Assembly (NCBI RefSeq): GCF_001642025.1
Contig: NZ_LWHO01000003.1
Coordinates: 411,279-475,278, forward strand
Source of the DNA: Cutibacterium namnetense
GTDB taxonomy: Bacteria; Actinomycetota; Actinomycetes; Propionibacteriales; Propionibacteriaceae
DNA length: 64,000 nt
Direction of reading: 5' to 3'
Shown: positions 46,436 through 56,719 of the stretch, piece after piece
Layout of the letters: each line of letters begins with the position of its first letter
Position numbering within the stretch: the stretch's first letter is position 1
Notes under the pieces: generated by a model
Databases searched by the model: none
What the model was told of the DNA's origin: nothing
Seen by the model: the letters and a program-made list of their open reading frames with translations, nothing else
Translations under genes and position numbers: made by a program

Positions 46436-47506
46436 ATGACCATCGCAATCAAGATGGGTTTTCTCGATGATGGCCCTATCGTCGACGACCAAGGTCGACT
46501 TGTTGCGCGCGGGGGCGGAACCGCCCTCGTTGAGCGGCTTCTCGCTATGTACCCGGGCGCCGTTGTCGTGAACTACGAGGATCGTCAGTGCGATGGATTC
46601 GAGGCCAGGAAGCTGACCAGCCTCGAACCGCTCGAAACCCTTGTTATCAACCTCGACGTCATCGATTCGGTTGGTGTCTTCCAAACTATGCACCGCGAGG
46701 GTGCCGAGCCCAAGATCCTTAACCTTCAGTGGCTGCCCCCATCCCACTACCACCACAAGGTGAACTTCGCGGCTATGGGCCTTGCCTACGCCCTCTTCCC
46801 GACACTGTGCTCTGGTGAACGTACTGCGGGTGAGGTGACTGAGCTCGTCCGCCGCTGGACGATCTCCCCGCTGGCTCACCAGGCCCGAGTCGCCTGGGTC
46901 CAGCCTGGCATTCGTGATGACCTCGCCCGCGAGCACGTTGATCCCGAGATCCCAACGGTTCTCTACCCGGCGATTCACCTTATGGACGCCAAACGTCCGA
47001 AGCTATTCCTCGACGTTATGAGCCGCGTTGCCGCAGATATGGACGTCAGGATGGAGGCCCGTCTGAGTCAGCGCGACCTCGCTAGCGTCATGGCGATGAA
47101 GATGTCGTCGCCAAAATGGGCGTCAGTTGGCCCCCTTTTTGGTCAGCGCGAGGAGTACTGGGAGTCCCTGGCCCGCATGACGGCCTTCCTGGCCACGGCC
47201 AAGAACGAGGCCTATGGCTTCGAGTACCTTGAGGCTCTCGTCGCTGGCGCTATCGGCGTCTTCCCAGATACCACCTGGGCACGTAAGACGGTCCCGGAGG
47301 ACTACCCGTATTTTTACCGCACCAGCGACGAAGCGGTTTCCATGCTCAAGAAAGTCCTCAACGATCCGCAGACCGCGCGTAATGCCATTAATGAACTTGC
47401 CGGTGGGTCGATCCGCGATTGGATCCTCAAGCACAACAAGCGTTCTGGCGGAAATGAGGCCATGCGTAAGCAGATCGAAGAATGGTTCCCCGAAATCCAA
47501 GCGTGA
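46436..47506 (+). CDS. GT-B-like glycosyltransferase, putative
   Basis: This 356-residue protein has no signal peptide. The C-terminal half carries NEAYGFEYLEALVAGAIGVFPD (near 260-281), which matches the GT4-type E-x7-E acceptor/nucleotide-sugar motif. The N-terminal half has short alternating strands and helices but is divergent (YEDRQCDGFEARKL, LQWLPPSHYHHKVNF). It could act on trehalose, glycogen precursors or a cell-wall glycan, and nothing nearby decides. ATG 46436 has GGGAG 9 nt upstream. It is monocistronic: a 19-bp hairpin directly follows. Confidence 0.65.
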   Translation: MTIAIKMGFLDDGPIVDDQGRLVARGGGTALVERLLAMYPGAVVVNYEDRQCDGFEARKLTSLEPLETLVINLDVIDSVGVFQTMHREGAEPKILNLQWLPPSHYHHKVNFAAMGLAYALFPTLCSGERTAGEVTELVRRWTISPLAHQARVAWVQPGIRDDLAREHVDPEIPTVLYPAIHLMDAKRPKLFLDVMSRVAADMDVRMEARLSQRDLASVMAMKMSSPKWASVGPLFGQREEYWESLARMTAFLATAKNEAYGFEYLEALVAGAIGVFPDTTWARKTVPEDYPYFYRTSDEAVSMLKKVLNDPQTARNAINELAGGSIRDWILKHNKRSGGNEAMRKQIEEWFPEIQA

Positions 47507-47514
47507 TACGAAGG

Positions 47515-47560
47515 TACGGCACACGCCGTGGCGGTTGCGATCGCCACGGCGTGTGCCGTA
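47515..47560. terminator. 19-bp perfect hairpin after the glycosyltransferase gene
   Basis: Arms TACGGCACACGCCGTGGCG (47515-47533) and its exact complement (47542-47560) surround an 8-nt loop. It starts 9 nt after the stop codon. Wobble and G-C pairing can extend the stem by two more. No T-run follows. It is probably a strong terminator insulating aspS, though such a long perfect arm is unusual. Confidence 0.75.
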
Positions 47561-47687
47561 TCCGGGATGTTATCGGGGACTATCCACGGGCATCTGGGAC
47601 GCGGATGGCGACGGTCATGACCCGTCGGTATGCTGTTTTGCGGCCCGTACTGTCTATGCGTGGCCTGCGACAACGGAAGGATGAAAC

Positions 47688-49502
47688 GTGCTGCGAACCC
47701 ATGAGGCAGGAACCCTACGGGCCAGCGACATCGGCAAGGAGGTGACTCTCGCCGGATGGGTTGGGCACCGACGCGACCACGGTGGCGTCGCCTTCATCGA
47801 TCTTCGTGACGCCTCAGGTCTGGCCCAGGTCGTCATCCGCGACGAGATCCTGGAGTCCTCGGGCGCCCACGACCTGCGCAACGAATACTGCATCAAGGTG
47901 ACGGGAGTCGTTGAGGCCCGTCCAGAGGGTAATGCCAACCCGAATCTGCCTACCGGTGAGATTGAGGTTGCTATTTCCGAGCTCGAGGTACTCAACCCCT
48001 CGGCGCCGCTGCCCTTCCAAATCGACGAGCATGTCAGTGTCGGCGAAGACGCCCGCCTGAAATACCGCTACCTCGACCTGCGCCGTCCGCGTCAGCATGA
48101 GGCCCTGGTGCTGCGTTCTCGGGTAACTCACGCCATTCGTGAGGTGCTGGATCGTCACAACTTCTACGACATTGAGACCCCGACCCTAACCCGCTCCACC
48201 CCTGAGGGTGCCCGCGACTTCCTGGTTCCGGCTCGTTTGGCTCCGGGCTGTTGGTACGCCCTGCCACAGAGCCCTCAGCTGTTCAAGCAGCTGCTCATGG
48301 TCTCGGGCATGGAACGCTATTACCAGATCGCTCGCTGCTACCGTGACGAGGATTTCCGTGCCGATCGCCAGCCTGAGTTCACTCAGCTTGACGTCGAGAT
48401 GAGCTTCGTTGACCAGGATGATGTCATTGCGCTGGCCGAGGAGACGATGGCAGCCTGCTGGAAGATCATCGGCGTCGACATGCCGACGCCGTTGCCCCGT
48501 ATCACCTGGCACGAGGCGATGGATCGCTACGGCTCTGACAAGCCAGATCTGCGCTTCGGCAACGAGATAACCGAAGTCACCGATTTCTTCGCTAACACTC
48601 CGTTCCGGGTCTTCCAAGCTCCTTACGTCGGTGCCGTCGTGATGCCCGGTGGAGCCTCCCTACCGCGTCGTCAGTTCGATGCCTGGCAGGAGTGGGCGCG
48701 CACCCGCGGCGCCAAGGGCTTGGCTTACATCACGATCTCTGACGAGGGAGTGCCGGGCGGCCCCGTTGCCAAGAACATCTCTGAGGAGGAGAAGGCAAGC
48801 ATCGCCCAGGAGGTCGGCGCTAAGCCCGGCGACGCCATCTTCTTTGCTGCTGGCCCGAAGACCTCCTCTCAGGAGCTGCTCGGTGCCGCTCGGCTGGAGA
48901 TCGGCCGTCGTTGCGGACTTTTTGATCCTTGCGACTGGGCCTTCTGCTGGGTGGTCGACGCCCCGCTATTCAAACCCACCAAGGAAGCCGAGGCTTCCGG
49001 TGACGTTGCCGTTGGCGCTGGAGCCTGGACTGCCGTCCACCACGCCTTCACCAGCCCGACCCCTGAGTGCATGGACACCTTCGACACCGATCCTGGTTCA
49101 GCTCTGGCTTACGCTTACGACTTCGTCGTCAACGGCAACGAGGTAGGCGGTGGATCTATCCGTATCCATCGTCGTGACGTCCAGGAGCGGGTCTTCAACG
49201 TCATGGGTATTGGCCCCGAGGAGGCTCAGGAGAAGTTCGGCTTCCTACTGGATGCCTTCAAATTTGGTGCACCGCCACACGGTGGCATCGCTTTCGGCCT
49301 GGATCGTCTAGTCATGCTGCTTGGCGGCTTTGAGACCATCCGTGACGTCATTGCCTTCCCGAAGACTGGAAACGGCTATGACCCGCTGACGGCTGCTCCT
49401 GCCCCAATTACCCCGGCCCAGCGGCGCGAGGCCGGCGTGGATACTAAGCCGAAGAAACCTTCCGGCGGTCACGCCGAGGAGGCAGAGAAGTCTACAAAGT
49501 GA
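47688..49502 (+). CDS. aspS: Aspartyl-tRNA synthetase
   Basis: This 604-residue bacterial-type class-IIb enzyme has an N-terminal OB-fold ([23 protein letters not shown]) and motif 1. Motif 2 is [22 protein letters not shown] (near 205-226). A bacterial GAD insertion lies in the middle, and motif 3 is [15 protein letters not shown] (near 528). The C-terminus is a Lys/Glu-rich tail. GTG 47688 follows GGAAGGA. Whether it also charges tRNA-Asn depends on asnS and gatCAB elsewhere. Confidence 0.97.
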   Translation: MLRTHEAGTLRASDIGKEVTLAGWVGHRRDHGGVAFIDLRDASGLAQVVIRDEILESSGAHDLRNEYCIKVTGVVEARPEGNANPNLPTGEIEVAISELEVLNPSAPLPFQIDEHVSVGEDARLKYRYLDLRRPRQHEALVLRSRVTHAIREVLDRHNFYDIETPTLTRSTPEGARDFLVPARLAPGCWYALPQSPQLFKQLLMVSGMERYYQIARCYRDEDFRADRQPEFTQLDVEMSFVDQDDVIALAEETMAACWKIIGVDMPTPLPRITWHEAMDRYGSDKPDLRFGNEITEVTDFFANTPFRVFQAPYVGAVVMPGGASLPRRQFDAWQEWARTRGAKGLAYITISDEGVPGGPVAKNISEEEKASIAQEVGAKPGDAIFFAAGPKTSSQELLGAARLEIGRRCGLFDPCDWAFCWVVDAPLFKPTKEAEASGDVAVGAGAWTAVHHAFTSPTPECMDTFDTDPGSALAYAYDFVVNGNEVGGGSIRIHRRDVQERVFNVMGIGPEEAQEKFGFLLDAFKFGAPPHGGIAFGLDRLVMLLGGFETIRDVIAFPKTGNGYDPLTAAPAPITPAQRREAGVDTKPKKPSGGHAEEAEKSTK

Positions 49503-49598
49503 CGACCCGATGGTGATGATGGGCGGCGGCTGTATCAGTCGCCGCCCGGACGCTGCCGCGCGAACATGGGTAAGCGGCACGCTGTCGCAATGCGGCGA

Positions 49599-49604
49599 TA
49601 TGGT
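49599..49604 (+). promoter_or_regulatory. Candidate leaderless -10 element for rarA
   Basis: TATGGT is followed by 6 nt and the GTG at 49611. This selects GTG 49611 over in-frame ATGs at 49566 and 49590, neither of which has a ribosome site. Confidence 0.45.
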
Positions 49605-49610
49605 GCCACA

Positions 49611-50996
49611 GTGAGTGAGGATCTCTTCGGCAACGTCACGTCGGCGCAATCTGACGCGACCAGTGGTGGGTCCCTGGATATTCCCAACCCCAACGCGCCA
49701 CTGGCAGTTCGACTTCGCCCACGAACTATTGACGAGATCGTCGGTCAGCAACATCTGTTGACTCCCGGTTCACCCCTGCGCCGTCTGGCTGAGGGCACCG
49801 GTGCCATGAGCGTGTTCTTGTGGGGCCCTCCCGGGGTTGGCAAGACGACGATCGCCTCGGTCGTCTCCCACGCCACGAACCGACGTTTCGTGGAGATCTC
49901 AGCTGTAACGGCGGGGGTTAAAGACGTCCGTCGGGAACTCGAGACTGCCCGACGTCAGCTGGCTGTGGGAAAGCCGACCGTTCTCTTCGTCGACGAGGTA
50001 CACCGATTTTCTAAGGCTCAGCAGGACGTCTTGCTCCCGGCAGTGGAGAACCGCACCGTGACCCTTATCGCCGCGACCACCGAAAACCCGTCGTTTTCGG
50101 TCATCTCCCCACTGTTGTCGCGTTCCTTGTTGCTGACCCTCAAGCCGCTCACCGAAGCTGACGTCTCATCGTTGCTCGATCGCGCCCTGAGTGATCCGCG
50201 TGGCCTGCGAACTGAATCCGACGGATTCTATGTCCTGGAGGACGATGCTCGCGCTGACCTGCTGCAACTGGCCGGGGGAGATGCACGACGCGCCCTCACC
50301 TACCTTGAGGAGGCCGCTGCCGGGGCGAGTGCGGCGGGTACTGTCACGATCACGAGTCAGATCGTCTCCACCGCAGTTGATCGTGCCGCAGTGCGCTACG
50401 ACCGTGCCGGCGACCAGCACTACGATGTCATCAGTGCTTTCATCAAGTCCGTGCGTGGCTCGGATGTTGACGCTGCACTGCACTACCTGGCCCGGATGAT
50501 TGAAGCGGGGGAGGACCCTAGATTTATTGCGCGGCGTCTGGTCATTCTCGCTAGTGAAGACATCGGAATGGCCGCCCCAAGTGTGCTCCAGACCTGTATC
50601 GCGGCAGCCCAGGCCGTCCAATTGATCGGGATGCCCGAGGCTCGTCTTAGCTTGGCCCAAGCTGCCATCGCTGCAGCCACTGCTCCGAAATCCAACGCCA
50701 TCATTACTGCTATCGATGGGGCCCTGGCTGATGTGCGCGCTGGAAAAGGAGGCGAAGTCCCCGCCCATTTGCGTGACGCTCACTACTCCTCGGCTCACGA
50801 TCTAGGTCATGGGGTCGGATATCGTTACGCCCACAATTTCCCGCACGGGGTTGCCGAGCAGCAATATCTGCCAGACGACATCGCCTCGGCCCGGTATTAC
50901 GATCCGACCGATCATGGCAATGAGGCTGCCATCTCACAACGTCTGAGCCAGCTGCGGGTGCTGCTGGGGCGAGATACTGAGGAGAAGAAGTCATGA
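49611..50996 (+). CDS. rarA: Replication-associated recombination protein A (RarA/MgsA)
   Basis: This 461-residue AAA+ clamp-loader-like ATPase acts at stalled forks and gaps. The start MSEDLFG is typical of homologues. The N-terminal [21 protein letters not shown], Walker [13 protein letters not shown], Walker [19 protein letters not shown] and sensor AATTENPSF are present. The C-terminal tetramerisation domain includes [18 protein letters not shown] and a terminal [15 protein letters not shown]. It overlaps the DUF948 gene by ATGA. Confidence 0.95.
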   Translation: MSEDLFGNVTSAQSDATSGGSLDIPNPNAPLAVRLRPRTIDEIVGQQHLLTPGSPLRRLAEGTGAMSVFLWGPPGVGKTTIASVVSHATNRRFVEISAVTAGVKDVRRELETARRQLAVGKPTVLFVDEVHRFSKAQQDVLLPAVENRTVTLIAATTENPSFSVISPLLSRSLLLTLKPLTEADVSSLLDRALSDPRGLRTESDGFYVLEDDARADLLQLAGGDARRALTYLEEAAAGASAAGTVTITSQIVSTAVDRAAVRYDRAGDQHYDVISAFIKSVRGSDVDAALHYLARMIEAGEDPRFIARRLVILASEDIGMAAPSVLQTCIAAAQAVQLIGMPEARLSLAQAAIAAATAPKSNAIITAIDGALADVRAGKGGEVPAHLRDAHYSSAHDLGHGVGYRYAHNFPHGVAEQQYLPDDIASARYYDPTDHGNEAAISQRLSQLRVLLGRDTEEKKS

Positions 50997-51454
50997 CCTT
51001 GGGACAAATAGCCGGATTCGTCGCGGCGCTCGCGGCGGTAGCGCTCGTCGCACTATGCGCGGTTCCGCTGCTCAAACTCGGCGGCGTCCTTGACGAGGTG
51101 CGCAGAACTGTTCGTGACGTCGACGAGTCCACTGTGCCGATTCTCGAGGAGCTCAAAGGAACCGTCGTCATTACCAATGGTGAGATTTCCAAACTCGATC
51201 AGGTGATCGAGGACATCCACACAATTTCTGGGCACGGTACCATCGTTACTGGCCAGGCTGCCGAGCTAGCCCAAACCTTTACCCAGACTGTCGGGACGCC
51301 GATGGTCAAGGCCGCGGCCTTTGGTGAGGGAGTGCGGCGGACGATTCGTCGTCCGAAGCGTCGGGCGCGTCGATCCCAGGTTGAGAATACGACTAGTTCT
51401 GCCGAGGTAAGTCACCGCGCTCCTGCGACCGAGGACAGCAGCGACCAGGACTGA
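50993..51454 (+). CDS. DUF948 membrane-anchored protein
   Basis: The protein has 153 residues. One N-terminal TM ([22 protein letters not shown]) is followed by a helical, coiled-coil-like region ([23 protein letters not shown]...) typical of DUF948. A basic stretch ([11 protein letters not shown]) and a Ser-rich acidic tail end it. The role is unknown; in actinobacteria it often sits between rarA and alaS. ATG 50993 has GGAGAAGAAG upstream and overlaps the rarA stop. Confidence 0.88.
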   Translation: MTLGQIAGFVAALAAVALVALCAVPLLKLGGVLDEVRRTVRDVDESTVPILEELKGTVVITNGEISKLDQVIEDIHTISGHGTIVTGQAAELAQTFTQTVGTPMVKAAAFGEGVRRTIRRPKRRARRSQVENTTSSAEVSHRAPATEDSSDQD

Positions 51455-51604
51455 TCTGGCAGAGAACCCGAGTACGCGCCCCAGACAGCTGTGGCGCGGT
51501 GAGGTGTAGCCTGCCGCGCGTGCGGGTAGGGTTAAGCTGCGGCGTCTCGACACGGGACGGTTCCTACGGGCCACACACAGCGACCACGTCAAGAAGGGCT
51601 AGGC

Positions 51605-54283
51605 ATGAGAACAGCGGAGATCGGACAGCGCTTCGTCGACTTCTTCGAGAGTAAGGGTCACACTGTCGTGCCGAGCGCCTCCCTGCTCTACAACGACCCC
51701 ACCTTGCTATTCGTTAACGCCGGCATGGTGCCATTCAAGCCATACCTGATGGGTGCTGAGCCCTCCCCCTGGAAGCGGGCTACCAGCATCCAAAAGTGTG
51801 TGCGTACCTTGGACATTGATGAAGTTGGCAAGACCACCCGTCATGGCACCTTCTTCCAGATGTTGGGGAATTTCTCCTTCGGTGACTACTTCAAGAATGA
51901 GGCCATTCAGTACGCATGGGAGCTCGTCACTAAGCCGGCAGAACAAGGCGGACTGGGCTTCGACCCGGCCAGCATCTGGGTGACGGTTCTTGGCCCTGGG
52001 TTCCACCCTGACTATCCCGAGGGTGATATGGAGGCGCGTGAGGCGTGGCGTGCTGCGGGTGTCCCCGACGAACATATTCAGGGCCGCTCTCTGAAGGATA
52101 ACTATTGGCACATGGGGGTTCCGGGCCCGGGTGGTCCGTGCTCGGAAATCTACATCGACCGTGGCCCGGCTTATGGCCCCGACGGCGGACCAGAAGCAGA
52201 TGAGGACCGTTACCTTGAGATCTGGAACCTCGTGTTCGAGACCGAGGATCTTTCAGCGGTGCGCGCTAAGGACGACTTCGACATCACAGGTCCGTTGCGC
52301 AGCCTTAACATCGATACCGGTGCCGGTCTCGAACGTATTGCCTACCTGCTGCAAGGCGTCGACAACATGTACGAGACCGACCAGGTGTTTCCTGTCATTG
52401 AGAAGGCCTCCGAAATGTCGGGCAAGCGGTATGGCGCTAACCACGATGACGACGTGCGGCTACGCGTAGTTGCCGACCACGTCCGTTCCGGTCTCATGCT
52501 CATGACCGATGGAGTTACCCCTGGTAATGAGGCCCGTGGTTACGTGCTGCGTCGTCTGCTGCGTCGCGTTGTTCGTGCCATGCGTCTGCTTGGTGTGGCG
52601 GATCCAGTACTGCCTGAGTTGCTCTCGGTCTCCCGTGATCTTATGGCTGATTCCTTCCCCGATGTCCTGACCCAGTGGGATCGCGTCATTGGCGCCGCGA
52701 CAGCTGAGGAGGCCACCTTCCGCCGCACGCTCAGCGCAGGCACCGCGATGCTAGATGCAGCGGTGGTCGATGCTAAGGCTGCCGGGTCAAAGGTCCTCTC
52801 GGGGGAAAAAGTCTTCCAGCTGCATGACACCTACGGGTTCCCGATCGACCTCACTCTCGAAATGGCGGCCGAACAAGGACTGGACGTTGATCGCGATAAG
52901 TTCACCGCCCTCATGGCCGAGCAGCGTGCCCGCGCCAAGGCTGACTCTAAGGCAAAGAAGGGCCTGCTCACGGATCCGGAGGCCTATTCCCAAGTTCGTG
53001 CCCTTGGCGAGACCCCGTTCCTCGGCTACACCGATCTGACGGTGGAGACCACCGTTACCGGCATCATCGCCAACGGTGCCTCCGTGACGGCTGCTGAGTC
53101 CGGATCCGTCGTCGAGGTCGTGTTGGCCGAGACCCCGTTCTATGCCGAGATGGGCGGCCAGGATTCTGACTCCGGCATTATTCGCGCTAATGGGTTCGAC
53201 TTGGAAGTTCTTGACGTGCAGCGTCCGGTACCAGGCCTGATCGTCCACAAAGTGCGTCTCGACGGCGATCTTGCTGTTGGCGACCGGGTGACAGCCCAGG
53301 TCAATCCGGCCACCCGTTTTGGAGCCTGCCAGGCCCATACCGCTACCCACGTCATCCATGCCGCTTTGCGCGAGCTTGTGGGACCGTCAGCCACCCAGGC
53401 TGGCTCCTACAACAAGCCTGGCTATCTGCGTTTCGATTTCTCCGCTACCAAGGGCCTCTCAGACTCTCTGAAAGAAGAGATCGAAGAGCGTTGCAACGTC
53501 GCCATTCATGACGACTTCGAGGTCACTGATACCCAGATGCCGTTGGAGGATGCCAAAGCCATGGGAGCGATGGCCATGTTCGGCGAGAAGTACCCGCCAA
53601 TCGTGCGTGTCGTCGAGTTGGCTGGCCCGTGGTCGCGCGAGCTGTGCGGTGGAACCCACGTCGCCTCCACCGGCCGTATCGGCATGTTGAGTCTGCTGGG
53701 GGAGCAGTCAGTTGGTTCGGGTACTCGTCGCGTCGAGGCCCTCGTTTCCACTGATGCCTTCCACCACATGGCGGCCGAACGGGCGCTCGTCAACGAGTTG
53801 ACCGGAATACTCAAGGTACAGCCCGACCAGCTCGCAGACCGTGTCTCGAAACTCGCGGCCGACCTCAAGGAGGCCGAGCGCAAGCTCGCCGCTGCCCGAA
53901 CTCGTGAGCTCATGGGCCAGGTCGATGACATCGTTGCCGGAGCTACTCCAGCCGGATCCTTCGACCTCGTTGCTGCCAAGGTTCCGGGTGTCGTGGGCAG
54001 CGACTTGCGTACCCTCGCTGCTGAGATCCGTGCCCGTGTCAAGGATCGTCCCGCCGTCGTCGCCCTTATCGGTGGCACCGGTGACAAACCGGCCATGATC
54101 GTTGCCACCACCGAGTCGGCACGCGCTGCCGGCGCCAAAGCAGGTGCTCTTATTAAGGCTGGTATTGCTCCAATTGGTGGCCGTGGGGGCGGTAAGGACG
54201 ACATGGCCCAGGGAGCTGGCAACGATCCCACCGGTATCGACGCCGCTCTGCACGCCGTTAACGCTGAGTTGACTGCGCTGTGA
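51605..54283 (+). CDS. alaS: Alanyl-tRNA synthetase
   Basis: This 892-residue enzyme has a class-II catalytic core at the N-terminus (FVDFFESKGHTVVPSASLLYNDPTLLFVNAGM). The editing domain has the zinc-binding HTATHVIHAALREL and CGGTHV (Cys near 681). A coiled-coil linker and a C-terminal DHHA1 domain (GGRGGGKDDMAQGAG) complete it. ATG 51605 has AAGGG 7 nt upstream. It overlaps ruvX by GTGA, starting the alaS-ruvX-mltG-aro series. Confidence 0.98.
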   Translation: MRTAEIGQRFVDFFESKGHTVVPSASLLYNDPTLLFVNAGMVPFKPYLMGAEPSPWKRATSIQKCVRTLDIDEVGKTTRHGTFFQMLGNFSFGDYFKNEAIQYAWELVTKPAEQGGLGFDPASIWVTVLGPGFHPDYPEGDMEAREAWRAAGVPDEHIQGRSLKDNYWHMGVPGPGGPCSEIYIDRGPAYGPDGGPEADEDRYLEIWNLVFETEDLSAVRAKDDFDITGPLRSLNIDTGAGLERIAYLLQGVDNMYETDQVFPVIEKASEMSGKRYGANHDDDVRLRVVADHVRSGLMLMTDGVTPGNEARGYVLRRLLRRVVRAMRLLGVADPVLPELLSVSRDLMADSFPDVLTQWDRVIGAATAEEATFRRTLSAGTAMLDAAVVDAKAAGSKVLSGEKVFQLHDTYGFPIDLTLEMAAEQGLDVDRDKFTALMAEQRARAKADSKAKKGLLTDPEAYSQVRALGETPFLGYTDLTVETTVTGIIANGASVTAAESGSVVEVVLAETPFYAEMGGQDSDSGIIRANGFDLEVLDVQRPVPGLIVHKVRLDGDLAVGDRVTAQVNPATRFGACQAHTATHVIHAALRELVGPSATQAGSYNKPGYLRFDFSATKGLSDSLKEEIEERCNVAIHDDFEVTDTQMPLEDAKAMGAMAMFGEKYPPIVRVVELAGPWSRELCGGTHVASTGRIGMLSLLGEQSVGSGTRRVEALVSTDAFHHMAAERALVNELTGILKVQPDQLADRVSKLAADLKEAERKLAAARTRELMGQVDDIVAGATPAGSFDLVAAKVPGVVGSDLRTLAAEIRARVKDRPAVVALIGGTGDKPAMIVATTESARAAGAKAGALIKAGIAPIGGRGGGKDDMAQGAGNDPTGIDAALHAVNAELTAL

Positions 54284-54762
54284 ACCCCGCCGAACGTCCA
54301 GACACGTCTGTGCGCGGTGTCAGGCTTGCCGTCGACTGGGGAAAGGCACGAATTGGTGTGGCCGCGAGCGACCGCGACGCGATTCTGGCCTTCCCCGTTG
54401 AGACGGTGCAGACCGCTGACCATCCCGTGCAGCGCTTGGCTGAGATCGTTGCCGAATACGAACCGGTTGAGGTCATCATGGGGCTTCCTGTGGCCCTTAA
54501 CGGGACCGAGCAACTGGCCGCACAAGACGTCCGGAATGCCGGACATGAGTTGGCCGAGGCCATTAGCCCGATCCCGGTGCGCTGGATAGATGAGAGAATG
54601 ACGACGCGTACGGCGGCCCGGGCACTTCACGAAGCTGGGCGCAGCGCGCGTAAACAGCGTAGCGTGATTGATCAGGCTGCTGCCGTGGCCATACTGGAGC
54701 ACGTGTTGGAGCAAGTTCGATCAGGCCGGTCGGAGACGACGGCAGGAGGGGTAGATTCGTGA
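54280..54762 (+). CDS. ruvX: Putative pre-16S rRNA nuclease (YqgF/RuvX)
   Basis: This 160-residue RNase H-fold protein takes part in 5' maturation of 16S rRNA. The catalytic Asp is in RLAVDWGKARIGVAASD. The second acidic site is in EVIMGLPVALNG and the C-terminal one in WIDERMTT. GTG 54280 overlaps the alaS stop and it overlaps mltG by GTGA, both standard contexts for the family. Confidence 0.93.
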   Translation: MNPAERPDTSVRGVRLAVDWGKARIGVAASDRDAILAFPVETVQTADHPVQRLAEIVAEYEPVEVIMGLPVALNGTEQLAAQDVRNAGHELAEAISPIPVRWIDERMTTRTAARALHEAGRSARKQRSVIDQAAAVAILEHVLEQVRSGRSETTAGGVDS

Positions 54763-55868
54763 GCGGACCGTTCAACGAGCACGACGACCCCAAGGCAGAG
54801 TTCTGGTACAAGCTTCGCAGCGCCGTCGCCGTCATCCTATCTTTGGCCGTGCTCGTCGGCGGGTGCGTCTTCGTCGGTGTGAAAGTTTATGACGGTTACA
54901 TCTCCTACAAGTCTGCTGACGATTATCTCGGAGATGGTGACAAAGATATTTTGGTTCGGGTGCCTGCTGGCGCATCAGTCAGCGAGGTTGGCTCGATCCT
55001 GCTCAATAACGACGTCGTCAAGTCAACGAAGGCGTACAACAAAGCCCTCCGCGAGTCAGAATCCGACGTTACTATTCAGGCCGGCCAGTACAAGCTCAAG
55101 ACCCATATGAACGCTGCAAAGGCCGTGTCTATCTTGGGTAACGCGGACAATATCCAGCGCACTCGCGTCACCTTGCCTGAGGGCTTAAGTGCAGAGCAAC
55201 AGTTCGGGATCATGGCCAAGGGCACTACGATGCCAGCCAGCAGCTTCAAGTCTGCGTATCAGCAAACTGCGAAGCTAGGCCTGCCAGCCTGGGCCAACGG
55301 GCACCCTGAGGGCTTCCTCTTTCCCGACACCTACGAAGTGGGATCAAATCCAACTCCGCTGGAGATCTTGCAGATGCAAACGAATCAGTTTGCCAAGCAG
55401 GTCAACACCATGAACTTCATCGGGCAGGCCCAGGCCATCAAGCGCACCCCGTATGAGGCGCTCACCGTAGCCTCCACCCTTGAGAAGGAGGCCAAGAAGC
55501 CCAAGGACATGCGTATCGTGGCCGGGATCATTTACAACCGGCTCAATCAGGGGATGAAGCTGGAGTCCGACGCGACGGTGCTTTATGCCAATCACGCTGA
55601 GGGAAAATTGACGACAACTAGCGAGCAGCGCGCCAAACAATCCCCGTACAACACCTACTTGGTCAACGGGCTCCCGCCGACGCCCATCAGCAATCCCGGT
55701 ACGGCGTCGATGGAGGCGGCCGTCACCCCGATCAAGACCGACTACCTGTACTGGGTTGTCACCGATCCGGACAAGGGAACGACCGCTTATTCGAAAACGC
55801 TGGCCGAGCACGAGAAGAACGTCAAGAAGTTCCACGCTTGGTGTCAGGCCCACAAGGGTAAGTGCTAG
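54759..55868 (+). CDS. mltG: Endolytic murein transglycosylase
   Basis: This 369-residue YceG-family enzyme cleaves nascent glycan strands at the membrane. A short cytosolic N-terminus is followed by one TM (AVAVILSLAVLVGGCVFVGV, about 25-45). A LysM-like subdomain comes next (GASVSEVGSILLNNDVV). The catalytic block ASTLEKEAKKP with the conserved Glu (near 246) leads to GIIYNRLNQGMKLESDATVLYA. GTG 54759 overlaps ruvX. aroE begins 31 bp downstream. Confidence 0.95.
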   Translation: MSGPFNEHDDPKAEFWYKLRSAVAVILSLAVLVGGCVFVGVKVYDGYISYKSADDYLGDGDKDILVRVPAGASVSEVGSILLNNDVVKSTKAYNKALRESESDVTIQAGQYKLKTHMNAAKAVSILGNADNIQRTRVTLPEGLSAEQQFGIMAKGTTMPASSFKSAYQQTAKLGLPAWANGHPEGFLFPDTYEVGSNPTPLEILQMQTNQFAKQVNTMNFIGQAQAIKRTPYEALTVASTLEKEAKKPKDMRIVAGIIYNRLNQGMKLESDATVLYANHAEGKLTTTSEQRAKQSPYNTYLVNGLPPTPISNPGTASMEAAVTPIKTDYLYWVVTDPDKGTTAYSKTLAEHEKNVKKFHAWCQAHKGKC

Positions 55869-55899
55869 GCCGGGACGTGCTGATCTAGGAGGACTGACG

Positions 55900-56706
55900 A
55901 TGCGCTGCGCGGTGATTGGCCACCCGGTGGCTCACTCCTTGTCCCCAGCAATCCACCACGCTGCGTACCAGGTACTCGGTCTGGACTGGTCTTACCAAGC
56001 CATTGACGTTGAACCCGGCGGTCTACGAGCCTTTGTCGTCAGCCTCGACGATTCCTGGCGAGGGCTATCGGTGACGATGCCTCACAAGGTTGATGTGATC
56101 GAGTTGGGGGAGACTGACGCGACGGTCGACGTGTTGGGGGCGGCGAATACTTGGGTTCGTCGCGACGGGAAGGCCATTATCCGCAATACCGACGTCACGG
56201 GGGCAGGGGTTGCGCTTCGTGCCAGGGGGGTGGCTAAGGTTGAGAAGGTTGTCATGCTGGGGGCGGGTGCAACGGCCCGGTCTGTTCTTGCGGCTGCCAT
56301 TGGGATGGGGGCCAGCGAAGTCGTCGTGATGTCGCGCTCGCGCGAGCGGTCGGCGCAGATCCTTAAGCTTGCTAACGACCTTGGTGCTCACGTCGCTTGG
56401 TTACCTTTTGAGTCGGAGCCCGCGCGGTGTGACCTGCTGGTCTCAACGGTTCCGGCCGGGTCCCTGATGAAACGTGCGGAGGATCTCGCAGCTCGAGCTG
56501 ATGCGGTCTTTGACGTCGTCTATGACCCGTGGCCGACCCCCTTGGGCGTGGCTGGCGAAGCCGCTGGTACAACCGTCATTGATGGTCTGGACCTGCTCGC
56601 TGGACAAGCAGTCGGCCAGGTGCAACTCATGACTGGTCATCAGGTGCCGATAAACATCTTGAGAACCACAGCGCAGAACGCTATAGCCGACCGTGCCCGC
56701 CTTTGA
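55900..56706 (+). CDS. aroE: Shikimate dehydrogenase
   Basis: This 268-residue enzyme reduces 3-dehydroshikimate with NADPH. The substrate-binding [14 protein letters not shown] is at the N-terminus, and the catalytic Lys is in SVTMPHK (about 66). The Rossmann loop [15 protein letters not shown] is near 125. ATG 55900 has TAGGAGG 7 nt upstream; an earlier in-frame start would overlap mltG. The basic residues expected after beta2 for NADP are in MSRSRERS. Confidence 0.95.
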   Translation: MRCAVIGHPVAHSLSPAIHHAAYQVLGLDWSYQAIDVEPGGLRAFVVSLDDSWRGLSVTMPHKVDVIELGETDATVDVLGAANTWVRRDGKAIIRNTDVTGAGVALRARGVAKVEKVVMLGAGATARSVLAAAIGMGASEVVVMSRSRERSAQILKLANDLGAHVAWLPFESEPARCDLLVSTVPAGSLMKRAEDLAARADAVFDVVYDPWPTPLGVAGEAAGTTVIDGLDLLAGQAVGQVQLMTGHQVPINILRTTAQNAIADRARL

Positions 56707-56719
56707 AAGACTAGATCTT

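Noticed and set aside
53506-54714. 402-codon open frame antisense to alaS/ruvX
   Set aside because: It spans two real genes in opposite orientation and is Ala/Arg/Ser-rich as expected for a shadow of GC-rich coding DNA.
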